Below, one piece after another: positions 45,401-60,049 of a stretch of 64,000 bases of DNA (position 1 is its first letter; every line of letters begins with the position of its first letter). The stretch covers positions 806,001 through 870,000 of the forward strand of contig JAWZYV010013285.1 in NCBI GenBank assembly GCA_038373885.1. The letters run 5' to 3'. The notes below the pieces were generated by a model. The model saw only the letters and a program-made list of their open reading frames with translations, searched no databases and was not told the DNA's origin. The position numbers and the translations under genes were made by a program. Source of the stretch: Cheiracanthium punctorium (Eukaryota > Arthropoda > Arachnida > Araneae > Cheiracanthiidae).

Positions 45401-46671
45401 AGTAAACGATCCATTTGATCAAATTCTCAAGGACATCACCGTATTCAGGCAAAACCAATAATTATAAGCATTCTTTTTGGGTAAAACTGTTTTGTTTACA
45501 ATTCATTAATATTTGTTTAAAGTTGAACTTGTTTTGCTTACTATTAATTAATATTTGTTTATAGTTGAACGTTTTCGACTTTTATTCCGCTGACTGTTTT
45601 GTCATTCGCTTCGCTTGGTGACTAGGCTCGCGTTTGGTTCACAATTGGTGACATTTGCGCCCGGCTAACGGAAAAGTACCAAAAGAAAGTATTTCTTCCA
45701 TTAAGAATCAAATTTTAAACTCGAACTAATGGTTTCAACTCATTTATTGTTTCTTGATTTTTCAATTTTAGGCTGTGACGTGGTACTCACATGACATGGT
45801 GGTCACATATAAAACAAAACACGTTCAGTCAGATTCTTAGAAACATGCTTAATTTTTTTTCTGGTAAAACATAAAGTAATCCTATTGGTTCATAAAACAT
45901 TTTCTATCTTAAAGCTAATTTCTTACATTCACACATATATACACAGCATTTCTATTGCCCTCAAGCAAAACGTATTTTGATTTATATGTGATCCATACGA
46001 ACAGAGTGAACATTTTTTGTTCATGTATTCTATTCTACAGATTAAGTCCTCGCAAACACTCCATATACAGGATGTATTTTCCTGTGAAACTGGAGAGAAC
46101 GATATTCTTTAAAATTCTTTAAAACGAGATTTGTTGACAGCATTCAGTGATAAAAATTTCCCAACAAAATTGCGCTATAAATTATTAAGATCAGAGATTA
46201 CTACCCTGTCCTTTTTCAACCTTTTATTAAAATAAGACTTTTTTTTTAACTTTTCCTACTTTTAAAAGAACTTTCAATGCTCCAAAAGAAAACACGCTGT
46301 TCAGAAGGTGTAAAAAAAAAAAAATTCAAACTCGAAAAAAAAAACTTTCACGTTCATTTTTTTAATTTAACTATTTTTTGTATCCATGTAGTCTTCAAGT
46401 CTATATACTGAATTGGCTGATACACATTTTTGTGATACACAAGTATAACGATATTTAAACGGTGTTATAATGAAAAATTAATTTTTCTAATACCAATAAC
46501 CTTTTTTGACGTAAAATTTTCTTTAAATCAGACTGTTGAAGGTAAAAAATTATTTGTTGTATAATGTTTATTAAAAACTGTTTGCTTCTTTTGCCGAGGA
46601 AAAGATTAAATAGTGCTATGAAGTTATAAATCAATCACATTTTATTGGATTCATAGCTAATTTTAAATAAT
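42436..46671. other. Mostly unique AT-rich DNA, no gene recognised
   Basis: No coding or RNA gene is supportable. A dispersed repeat fragment lies at about 44795-44905. At 45607-45810 GTGAC/GTCAC words are frequent. Frames of 60-100 codons (44537-44836 plus, for example) have no recognised features. Confidence 0.5.
44795..44905. repeat. Dispersed repeat fragment shared with 60410-60525
   Basis: CCCCCAGCTTCCATATTACA, ATGATATACGTATTGATATA and ATTTCTGGGGCATG match in order CCCCCAGCTCGCATATTGTT, ATGATTTACGTACTAGTATA and TTTCTGGGACA, which lie inside the hAT element at 60239-61004. Confidence 0.7.
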
Positions 46672-46837
46672 CCGTATTAGCCCCAATATAAAGCGATATA
46701 TTTTGACTGATCATTTCTCGTTAAAAACCTCACTCGCGCTAAATTCGAGGCCTAAATATACGATTTTCTAATTATTTTAATGAAAAATTTTGGGGTCGTA
46801 TTATATTCGAGGGCGCATTATATTTAGGTTAATACGG
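46672..46837. mobile_element. MITE-like inverted-repeat element, 166 bp
   Basis: Ends CCGTATTAGCCCCAATATAAAGCG and the inverted CGCATTATATTTAGGTTAATACGG pair over about 24 bases with a few mismatches. Internal words such as GTCGTATTATATTCGAGGGC are self-similar to the ends. No target duplication was recognised. Confidence 0.6.
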
Positions 46838-47556
46838 TAGTAGTCACTATTGTTGTCCGACATAATCAATACTGAGTTAGGTTGATAGCCCCTACAGAGT
46901 ATGCTGGTGCAAAGCGTTAGTGCCGTAACCGTTAGTAATTGCAGATATTCAGTGTACTATTACTTAAACATTATCATAGAAGCAATGAACCGTATAATTG
47001 CTGGATATGTGTTTCTCTACAAGTTAAAAATGCGCATTAAATATCAGGTTCGATGTTCCTTGCTACGGGAAGAATTTTGACACTTCGTGCATCGTTAACT
47101 AGATAAGACATGTGACAACATTAGTACTTAATGAAGCCATTATGAGTTCTTACATATGCATACAATATGCATAAATTGGGTTTTAATGAAGCAGATTAAT
47201 AACTACCGGTATTCTCAACTGAATTTCCTGTTAAAGCAGAATCTATGAAATCTGTGAGTTGGGAGAGATTTCTAAAGTTAAATTTTTGTAATTTTTGAAT
47301 GCGTATAAATTTTATAAAAATAATACGATTTTACAAATAATAAAGGCGGGGTTTGATGAATAAAAATTAAACTAGAATAAATATGCCTAATAATATTATA
47401 AATTCTAAATTATTTTGCAACAAAAATAAAATGTAAATTATTTTCAAAGGATCTTACTGGTTTCGATAAATGCTATATATTCATCTGTTAGTGAAATGAA
47501 AATTATAAGCAAAATTAACGGATAATTTTACGTTTAACTGCACTTATTGAATATCA
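46838..47556. other. AT-rich DNA, no gene recognised
   Basis: Nothing identifiable is seen. Confidence 0.5.
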
Positions 47557-47796
47557 ATGCACACAGTAAAAAAATTCAGAAACGTTACATACTTACAACA
47601 GCGGAAAGGTTTCCGAAAGTAAAGCGACACCTACCGATGCTCTACTCGAACTCACGATTTCGGAAACATAACCCATATTTCGGGGTAAAGTATTTACGGG
47701 GAAAAGGAAATCTTTATTTGGGACTTCGCGCGCATGCGCCAAGTGCCAAGAGACAGAGGGATAACAGTGAACGCGCATTTCCTAATAGCACAGATG

Positions 47797-48125
47797 GTCA
47801 CAAAAGAGTCGCTGTGACGTCACAGAGGGTCACAATTGTCACAGGACTGTCACATTGTAACTTCTTGCACATCCCGATTATGACCAACAGACCCGGGCTA
47901 TGACCCGGGCATTGATGGATTTGGGGGTCCCCATCTATAAAATTTGTTTTCTTTTTCATAATATTTTGACATATAAAAGAATATTTCAGAACAACATTTG
48001 AAACTGGAGGCCCTGGGCAAAGTCCCGATTTGCCCATGCGATAATAAGGGTCTGGTAACTTGTGAGTGATGTAACTTCACTGTGTGATCACTGTGAAGTT
48101 TATTTGTGACCAGTCACCAGGTGAC
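47797..48125. repeat. GTCAC/GTGAC pentamer cluster split by a MITE
   Basis: GTCAC or its complement occurs at 47797, 47814, 47819, 47829, 47838 and 47849. After the MITE it recurs at 48106, 48113 and 48121, with near variants (GTGATCAC at 48084). This is far denser than the surrounding DNA. It may be decayed short tandem repeats or protein-binding sites. It lies inside the 1.24-kb element. Confidence 0.7.
47888..48054. mobile_element. Nested MITE-like insertion, CAGACCC ends
   Basis: It starts CAGACCCGGGCTATGACCCG and ends GCCCATGCGATAATAAGGGTCTG. The tips are inverted complements over 7 bases, with a second matching block (GCCCGGG / CCCTGGGC) further in. It interrupts the GTCAC cluster. No target duplication was identified. 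Confidence 0.5.
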
Positions 48126-48374
48126 GTCGCCGGATGAATACTTAAATAAAACGGATGAATACTTAAATAAAACAGCACATTATCTCCTGAAAATAATTTA
48201 TGTGGAAGAAAAAAGATTTAAGATTTTTAATTTATATTTATTAATTATGGTATTTTCTCTCCATTTAAAAAATACTTCAAAAAAATTTTAAGTTTCCAAA
48301 ACAAGCCGTACCACAAATAAATTTTGCAGCAGTCAGTTTACTTTTAAAGCAAAATTCAGCAAGAAAACCGCAGA

Positions 48375-48490
48375 GTCGTGGTTCCGTGCTCTCCTCCGAA
48401 TGCGAAGGTCCAGCGTTCGATTCTGGTCGCTAGTCCTGACCGCTCCTTCCGATAGAGTTTGGTGCGGCCATCTAGTTTAAGATACTCGAA
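48375..48490 (+). repeat. tRNA-like SINE head, plus strand
   Basis: GTCCAGCGTTCGATTCTGG contains a good B box (GTTCGATTC), with GTCGTGGTTCCGTGCTC at A-box distance upstream. It is followed by CTAGTCCTGACCGCTCCTTC, typical of a SINE body rather than a tRNA 3' end. It lies inside the 1.24-kb element. Confidence 0.55.
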
Positions 48491-48805
48491 ACGCTTCATC
48501 TTGTGCATGCTATTTTTTTCTGAAAAACTCGGAAAGGTTACTCGTTAATTCGGAAACCTTTCCGAAAAAAACGGAAACTTTACTCAATATTTTACCAAAA
48601 TATACAGAAACGTTACCCATCTTTTCCAGAAACCTTACCTAAAATGCAGGAAAATAGGTAAATATGTTTCCGACATATGCAGAAACGTCTCTAAATACTT
48701 TACCCGCATGGTTCGGAAACGTTTCAGCAATTTTAAACTACAAGCGATGCCCCATTTTTTGGGATAACGTTTCCGAATTTTTTTTTACCGTGCGCATGAA
48801 TAACA

Positions 48806-52306
<3,501 letters not shown>

Positions 52307-52943
52307 TACAGGGTGAATTTCACATAATCTGCCAAACGAAAATGGGTGAAAGAGCAGCCCATGTGGAACATAAAACACCCTAGAAACCCTGTAGTATCTC
52401 TAACCGTTTCCAAGTTATGGTGGATAGAAGGAAATTCTGTTTTTTGTTATACCGTCTGAAAAAAGACATATTTGTGAGGTTTCTGAAAGACCTACGTTCA
52501 AAATAAGCACATATTTAGAAAGAGCAGAAAAAATTCTATGAGGTGGCACCATTTACATCAGGATATCTCTACTTTACGAGGAGCTACCAGCGCTGAAACA
52601 TTGGCGAAGTTATAATTCGAATTGTAGCCAAAAACTGTAACCGGCGATTTCGCAAACACCCTTTTAGCTACAAGCGGTCAAATATACCAAAGACTGGTCC
52701 ATTTCACAAGCTATAGAATGAGCCCACAATAAAGCACATTGGTATGCTAGATCAGGAGAAATGTAAGTTTTTGTTTGCAATACATCACCGAAATCGGCGG
52801 TTGTCGAATAAGGAGGCTCACAGGGGCCATGGTCTTTCCTGTTTTGAATATCATGTTCGGCTTGAGCTTGTGGTGCTCCTCATCCAAATGGTCCTGCGGA
52901 TTCGCCTAGTCCTTCGGAGTGTGTGATGCTCCTCATCCACCTG

Positions 52944-54290
52944 AGGCCAGAAAGATGACGCGGAATTGAAACACTTGTCAAACACCTCTACGGGATTGGA
53001 GTTGAAACATTTTTCACTCGAGGAAGGCTGTGAGCTTTTTTGTGAAACTTCACAAGGTAAAATCCGGCCATACATTCCAAAACAATTCCGGAAACAAGTA
53101 TTCGACTGCCTTGTCCCACCCTGGGTATAAAGATATTGTTAAATTGGTCAAAGAGCGTTTTGTCTGGCCTCACATGGCCAAAGACATTGCTGATTGGTGC
53201 AGGACATGTATCCCCTGTCAACAATCTAAAGTCGGTAGACATACGAAATCTCCATTAGGCACCTTTTCTACACCTGATAGTAGATTTTCGCATGTACACC
53301 CTCCAAAAAAAGTATTCGAGCAAAAGAGAAAATTCCTACGTTGGTTTCGTATATTAAAAATTATTTATAATAGAATATGAATTAGGCTATGTATAAATAT
53401 GACTTTCCATATTTCTATCAAGTTGTGCGTTTTTCAAAAACTCAATTATTATTCGCAAATCTAAAATAGGAAATTTCTCGCTTGCTTGAATACTCTTTTT
53501 AGAAGGTGTACATCTGGTTGTCGTCAGACCTTTACCACCTTGTCGTGACTTCCGATACCTTCTCACGTGTGTCGATCGTTACACTCGCTGGATAGAAGCC
53601 GTACCCATAAAAGATCAGCTAGCCAGTACTGTTGCTGATGCATTTTTGCAGGTTTGGGTTGCTCGGTTCGGCGTTCCAGAGATTATTACCACCGACCAAG
53701 GTAAGAATTTGTAAGGACACTTGATCCAGGAATTTTCTAGATTGCTAGGTGCGTACAAAAATCGTACCGCTGCGTATAACCCAAAATGGAACGGCATGAT
53801 AGAACGCGTTCACCGCCCACTTAAGGCAGCGCTGATGGCCCATCGTTCAGTTGACTGGGTCGGAATTTTGCCCTTAGTTCTTTTGGGGTTGCTTACCAGT
53901 CTAAAAGCCGACTTGGGTACTTCCTCTTCCGAGCTGGTCTATGGGACATCACTGAGGTTACCTGGAGAATTTTTTCGAAGTGTTTCCGAGAAGAAACTCC
54001 CTCAACAAAAATTCTTGCTCCACCCTCGTGAGCATATGCAAAGTCTGCGTCCGGTACCGGCCAGTCGACACACAAATAGAGAAGTTTTCATCCATCCTGA
54101 GCTGCATGAGACTTCTCATGTCTTCGTACGTGTGGATCATATCCGACGTCCCCTACAACAGTCATATGACGGACCCTATGAGGTAGAGTCCAGGCATGAT
54201 AAGTTTTTTACTATTCGAATGAATGGCAAACTTCGGAACGTTACGATTGACCGACTGAAACCAGCATTTATGTGTCGGGCCGAGGACGCT
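52944..54290 (+). pseudogene. Gypsy pol fragment: integrase, interrupted
   Basis: Integrase joins retrotransposon DNA to the chromosome. Upstream remnants (52944-53070) suggest the end of the RNase H region. The zinc-binding region shows SHPGYKDIVKLVKERFVW and CRTCIPCQQSK (53125-53240). The segment just before SHPG is shifted, and the first His of the HHCC motif is not visible. After the MITE come CVDRYTRWIEA (Asp at 53574), TTDQGKN (Asp at 53694) and IERVHRPLK (Glu near 53802). The DD spacing is 40 and the DE spacing about 36, as in the DD(35)E core. A TAA stop at about 53712 lies between the second and third catalytic residues. The C-terminal part ends with YDGPYEV and VTIDRLKPAF, the usual Gypsy integrase tail. 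Confidence 0.92.
53297..53508. mobile_element. 212-bp TA MITE inside the integrase
   Basis: Ends CACCCTCCAAAAAAAGTATT and, complemented, CACCTTCTAAAAAGAGTATT are inverted repeats over about 28 bases. TA flanks both sides (53295-53296, 53509-53510). With its TA duplication the insertion adds 214 bases, and the integrase frame on the two sides is offset by exactly that amount. This is direct evidence that it entered a continuous frame. Confidence 0.93.
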
Positions 54291-54397
54291 TCAACTCAAG
54301 GTGCGGAGTCAATGCATCCAGTAATTACGCTTTCTCCGTACTTCCAGACATGTTGTTCGTTTCCAGTGTTAACACACCGAAAACTCCGGGGGGAGTG

Positions 54398-54597
54398 TGT
54401 GGTGCTCCTCATCCACCTGGTCCTGCGGATTCGCCTAGTCCTTCGGAGCGTGTGATGCTCCTCATCCACCTGGTCCTTCGGATTCGCCTAGGCCTTCGGA
54501 AGGCCTTCTGTTATTTGTTTAGTTTCAAGTTCATCAAGTTTGCTGCTTAATAAAGCTGGATTTCAACGAAACCTGTGTGTTCTTTTAAGACTAAACA
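54398..54597 (+). repeat. Gypsy 3' LTR with internal 53-bp doubling
   Basis: It starts TGTGGTGCTCCTC right after the polypurine tract and ends about AAGACTAAACA. TGTGRTGCTCCTCATCCACC is repeated at 54398 and about 54451. AATAAA lies at 54550. The 5' LTR remnant at 52869 has the same start and part of the doubling. Confidence 0.8.
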
Positions 54598-55211
54598 ACC
54601 TTCGAATCTGAAGTCAAAGAAAAGGGTTTGTTAATACCCTTCAAGCTATCTGTTTTATCAGATGCAAAGACAAAAGCTATAAAGCCAAACAAGAAAAGTA
54701 GCATTTTATTATGTTTAGAAATACAGCAATGGAAACAAAAGAAGTATGACGTTTTCCACGTCTTTCACAAAGGGATATGCAAAGAAATTACCAATGCGTA
54801 TCTTACATGTACTAGTATGATGAAAACACATACTACTATGCATATGTAGTTAGAAACAGATTTGTATGCATTTAATTTACCCAGTATCTAGTATTCGTTT
54901 GGTGAATTTCGTCGAATGCCTTAGACGAAAACCGATTTCAGTGATGTATTGCAGACAAAAAATTAATTTCTCCTGATGTAGAACACCAATATGCTTTGTT
55001 GTGGGTTCATTTTAAAGCTTGTGGAATGGAACCTCACAAATTCGTTTTTTTTCAGACAGTATAACAAAAAAAAAAAAAACAGAATTTCCCTCTATCCACC
55101 AAAACTCGGAAACGGTTAGAGATAGGACAGGGTTTCTAGGGTGTTTAAGTTCCACATGGGCTGCTCTTTCACTCATTTTCGTTTGGCAGATTATGTCAAA
55201 TTCACCCTGTA

Positions 55212-58200
55212 CAAAAGTTGCCTATTTTTTAAACTCGATTCTACTTTCGATAATTAATGAGAAAAGCTTAGAAATCAAAGTAGAAATGTGCATAGGGTGT
55301 GTCTTTGCTTATATTATTTTTTATCTGAATATCGTTAACTTTAATCACCGTTATAGCTAATTTTTATTATTTTAATTTACAAATGTATTGACGTGCATAA
55401 TATTACAATGAGACATATCAAATAATTTTTGAACAGCTTATCAGAACTGGAAATCGGTTCCAATTCGGTGAAATAACTATAGCGTATTACATACATAATC
55501 TATAAGCATTCATTTTGTATTTTATGGAGAGATAGTGACTCATTTCCATAGCTTATAAAAGATAATTTCTGTTAAAGAAACTTTTAAAATTTAAAAAAAT
55601 TATTTTGTTAAATATAAAGAAATTAAGCCGATAGAACGTTCTTTCTCATCCCGAAAGTTTTATTGAAAAGTGAATCGGAACATACTACATATAAAGTTCA
55701 CTGACGCAAGTTGCTTAGTTTATACAGTGCTTTCGACGAAAATACTTTTTTCCAGGTTATCAGAAAGCACACGTATTGTCCAATGATTTATATTTATAAA
55801 GGCGCTCTTATTTACCATGCATTAATTGAAGCATGTAAGTTTCGGAAACCGCGATGCAAAACTCATAAAACCGGGGAATGTTGGGTAATTTCCTTTTCAG
55901 CCTTTACTGTGACGTAAACCAACTTGCAGTCTTCCCCCTTCATCATTTATTGCTAATAATCGGGTGTAATTGCGATGAATGACCGTTCCTGCAAAACGCG
56001 GCAATAAGAAATGATAGAGCTCTTGGAAGTATTGACACGCGAGGCGATCACGTGACGCAAAATAACGTTAAAATTCGGCGTTAACGGTGCGTAACACGCA
56101 AGATATCATTTAAATGTATTTTTAAAGAGAGAAAATCTAAACTTAATTGACTACAACATGACGTGCCATGCCACTATTAACGAAGACATTGGAGACCGGC
56201 GATACATGAGAAATTATACGAACATGGCTGGAATTATACGAGTGACAGGAACTGGAAAGGGAATGTGGAATTGAAAGGTAATAACGGCGCTTTATATTCA
56301 AACGTTGTGTACTAAAGCTACACTGAAAAAGCAAGAGGGCGCGGTTAAGATGATTTTATATGTTACATGCAACGAGGTAATTAGCAATATCTTAGGCAAT
56401 AAATCTGACACAGGTTCATGATGTATGTTTCAATGGATTTATAGTGTAGATTTTTGGAAATTCATTTATTTTTTCTGTGGTGTTTCACGAGACCACTGCT
56501 ATATTTTTGCAATCATAAATATGGAATTATTAGGTCGTTAACCATAAAATAATTCTTTTTTAAGTAAAATTTTAATGCCAAATCCGTGTTCTTAATTAAA
56601 ATGGGTCATACGACAAAAAATTTAAACACGATTTAAATGAAGTTCAATGAAAACTTTGAAATATTGGCAAATTTAAGTGAAATTTTGGTAAAATATTGCA
56701 TTTACACCACCTCTCTACTGAACAATTATAATAAATATTTTATATTAATATTTATTCAGCATATAAATAAAATGTTTATACGTGTTATTAAACAAAATAT
56801 TTGCAAAAATTACTACGAAAATATTTCAATTTTTATATGAAAACTCGGTATTTTTCTAAATAAAAAAGCGTTTTTTGAAGAAAAAATGGTCATTAAGATC
56901 AGCAAGTCAACACAAAAATATTATAGTCTGCTTCATAACACAGATTGTAGTCATCAAAATATTCGGGCCAAATTTCAAGTCAGTACATTAAACAATCTGT
57001 TAAATATAACATTTATTATGATGGAGATTTACATAAAACAGACTTTTTCAGAAAGCATGTTTAAAGATTTTAATGATGTTCAAAATACTACCCTATTCTG
57101 GTTGATTATTTCTTGTTCATTATGTTCAGTATTTCTTACAATTAGAAATACAGTTTTGGAATCCTAATTGTGTGACCTGTAAAAGCAAAAGTTCGTGTGA
57201 CCTGATAAAGCAAATAGAAAACAGTTCAACATTTTTTCAGAAAACAAGGATTTTTTGGCTAGTCTCATACCTTAATTTATATACACGTGTAAAAGTTTTG
57301 AATGCTTTTTCTTGTTTAATTAATTTGATAATTTTTGAAACAATCGCAAAACCTAAAGCGTTAAATACATAAAATTTACATTGTACTATCATCAGTAACT
57401 GAAAGTCATCTCTGGTCGAAGTATGAGAAGAAATACAATCACATACGAAGCGTTTGGATCTAAAAATGATCGATGTTTATTAAGTTTTCATAATTAATTT
57501 TCTTCAGAATTGTTTTAGATGGACTTAAAATCTATAATAAAGTTACTAAATATCACATGCGAAATATTTAGAATCAAATAATGTTGTACATTAGTTTATA
57601 AAAATGCATACGAAATTTATTAAACTCATTTTTTGTGTAAGTTAATTGTAGAATACATTGCGAATTGTTACATTTAATGAACATTCCTAAAAGGAGGCTA
57701 ACGTTTTAGAATGTAATGAATACGAAATATTTTTATCAGAAATTTGCAAAAACCAATTCTCAATCTTTTCATGAAACTCGTAACAATATTTTAGACTAAA
57801 TTAGATTTTTTTAATTAAAATGTTTTCATTCTTAGTTTAAAAAAATGAAAATACATTTTTCAGAGTCGTGAAAACGAGGTGCATAATTAATCAAGAAGTT
57901 CAGCGGCTATGATGATTAATAATAAATATAATAAACTTCAGCAGGCGAAATACCAGAAGGATGCATGGAAATCATTTTTATAATGTGAAAAATGTGCCTT
58001 GTCACAATAAAATAAGTAATTTGTATCAGAAATTATAGTGATAAGTCATTGAAAATGAATTAGGCAGTTTGCAATTTTCTTGAATATTTTGTTACAATTT
58101 TCTAATTGCTACGTTTAATACATTGTCGAAATAAAATTTTTATAACCTTAAAGATGTATACTGACTTCACATGACATAGTTGTACCACGTGACCGATACA

Positions 58201-60049
58201 TAAATTGACCTAAAACTCAATGAGAACCTCTATGAGACTCCTAAATGAGACTCCTCAATGAAACTTCAATGAGAAAAAGTCGAAAATAGCGTCTAGCAAA
58301 AGATAATACTTGGTTAAGTATATTATATTTTCAAGAAGCAAATATCTTTAGAAATGAAAAAATGTACAAATTCGATTTATAACGCAATATTTCAGTATCA
58401 GAGAACAAGTTGTAAAACTATATTGTATAAAATCTTAACTTTTGCTTTAGGTTTAACCTTTTCATGGCCAAGCTTAGGTTAAGAAAGTCGGAAGTACTTA
58501 GAAATTTTCTGGCCCGTTATTAGAATTAATTCATACATCTTTCCTCTACTTTAATAACAAATGTGCAAATAAAAGAAAATGTTACACGGGCATCTAAAAT
58601 TTTCAGGAAAAATAATTAAATAGTCACAAAATCAAAGTAATAAAACTTACTACTTCTTCCAGAGGCAATTAAACGCAAAAAGGTATAATTAAATGCAATT
58701 ATTCTTGTGCTCATTTTGAAGAATAATTATGCCAGCTTTCTTTAAAAATACGAAGGAAAGGAAATTTTATAAGAAAAATATAATTTAGAATGTATGGAAA
58801 AGATACTTCATTATTACTAAAATGAAATCTGAAAATTTACTGATGATATTTGATTTCTGTAGTCAAAGGACCGTAGGCGGTAAGCATTCTTACCACGGTC
58901 ATAATACTTGACTCTGATCTTATGTTACAATGAGATTAAAAAAAGTGTTCTAAAATATTTTTAAATGTATAAACGCAAGATTATTATTATTTTTGTGTGT
59001 TGCATTTAATTTGTAAATGTGAATTTAAAAGACAACAACTCAGCACTCTTGAAAGACTTCAAAAATTCATGTTAAATGCCATGCTCATTTTTTTCTTTCA
59101 TACACGCACAGCAGTGTTGCTTTAAATAATCTTTATTACGACTTCATATGTTAAAAAGAAATCTTGGGAGATAAAGCTTCAACTTTTGTTACTTAAAAAT
59201 GATGTGAATAGAAATCTAGCGATAGAATATTTCTCTTTTGAAAATGCCAACTTTTAAAATCAGTATTATGATTTACAACTTTAAAATGAAGGTGGCAAAA
59301 ATCATAGAGAATATATCTTTAAAAATGCAGCTGGACTTTTAAAAATGTTTGCCTTCATAAATCTTTGAAAGAATTTGTTTACATATAAACACATTTTAAG
59401 CTTTATAATTAAACCAAAATATAAAAACATGTAATTTATATTGGGCGATTTTTCAATAGAACTGCTAAAATACCGAAATATGTCCAGCTCACATATTTCT
59501 CTGAAATAAAGATAAAGTGCTGATAAGCACGTTTTACAAAACTTCTTTGCATTTTACTTATTTGGTAATCGGTAATTACCAAACAAGTAAAATGCAATTT
59601 TCGAAAGAGAACAACCGAAAAGAAAATTTTGAATAAGCTCTTTTGAAATAACCGAGAAGTTTTTGTAACATTTACACGTACGCAATTATATCTTTACCTT
59701 AAAGCATTTAAGAAATGCATTTGTAAATGTATGTTAAAAGATTCCTTTAAGAATAATTTCATTAATTGCTGTTGCGATTTTGCTTCAATCATAAAAATAG
59801 TGCTGCCTTTTATCTTGGATGTTACATTATTAAACTTTAGGTTTATTTTCAGTTAAGTTTCGATTTACTTAGTGGAGAGTATGCATGTCAATTATTAAAA
59901 TAAATAGAAGAAAAAACTTTGAACTGTTGGCACGATTCAATCAAAATTGGTGGTTGATGCAAGGCATGATGAGGTTTATTTGTTTATTTATTTATTGATC
60001 TTGTGCATTCTTATTTGCTGTTATTTTTCATTTTTCATTGTTATTCATT
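55212..60049. other. AT-rich DNA, no gene recognised
   Basis: No coding or RNA gene is supportable. About 55970-56105 is CpG-richer than its surroundings (GCGGCAATAAG, ATCACGTGACGC, TTCGGCGTTAACGGTGCGTA), which could mark a conserved regulatory block. Frames 56637-57372 are AT-driven. Short GAGACTCC / CAATGAGA repeats lie at 58218-58275, and a small hairpin (GGACCGTAGG...CACGGTC) at 58868-58900. Confidence 0.45.
59547..59597. other. 23-bp-arm hairpin
   Basis: TTGCATTTTACTTATTTGGT (arm 59547-59569) and its complement (59575-59597) pair at 22 of 23 positions around the 5-base loop CGGTA. It is short for a microRNA precursor but could be a MITE core or a small transcribed hairpin. Confidence 0.8.

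Larger units (their letters stand above)
47557..48797. mobile_element. 1.24-kb TIR element with subterminal GGAAACSTTWC motif arrays
   Basis: Left tip ATGCACACAGTAAAAAAATT and the complement of the right tip ATGCGCACGGTAAAAAAAAA match and continue through ATTCRGAAACGTTA. The flanks GAATATCA (47549-47556) and GAATAACA (48798-48805) agree at 7 of 8 bases, a likely aged 8-bp target duplication. Motifs of the type NRGAAACSTTWC recur at 47577, about 47600 and 47658 on the left. About nine more lie between 48528 and 48775 on the right, in both orientations. The interior holds a nested MITE and a tRNA-like SINE head and has no transposase. Confidence 0.75.
52869..54597 (+). mobile_element. Truncated Gypsy-type LTR retrotransposon
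   Basis: A 75-base piece of the LTR start (TGTGGTGCTCCTCATCC, 52869-52943) is fused directly to a late pol segment. It is followed by integrase, a polypurine tract (CTCCGGGGGGAG, 54384-54395) and a 3' LTR (54398-54597). The rest of the 5' LTR, gag, protease and reverse transcriptase are missing, so it is an internally deleted copy. A 212-bp MITE interrupts integrase. An empty LTR-target boundary was not resolved. Confidence 0.88.
52309..55209. mobile_element. TA-flanked transposon with long inverted repeats, host of a Gypsy insertion
   Basis: Left end CAGGGTGAATTTCACATAAT and right end, complemented, CAGGGTGAATTTGACATAAT match. The match continues through AAAGAGCAGCCCATGTGGAA, CTCTAACCGTTTCC and, after a deletion in the right arm, AATACATCACCGAAATCGG. 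The arms run about 52309-52795 and 54915-55209. TA flanks the element at 52307-52308 and 55210-55211, as in the Tc1/mariner superfamily. No transposase of its own remains. The Gypsy retrotransposon at 52869-54597 sits between the arms. Confidence 0.85.

Noticed and set aside
52944..54290. An endogenous retrovirus
   Set aside because: Only a Gypsy-type pol end and LTR are present, with no envelope region between integrase and the 3' LTR; it reads as a retrotransposon.
56637..57372. A run of three plus-strand frames as exons
   Set aside because: Composition is purely AT-driven (Ile, Asn, Lys, Phe) with no conserved motif or splice pattern.
58868..58900. MicroRNA-like hairpin GGACCGTAGG...CACGGTC
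   Set aside because: Two short stems of about 6 bp with an asymmetric internal loop are too small to support a call.
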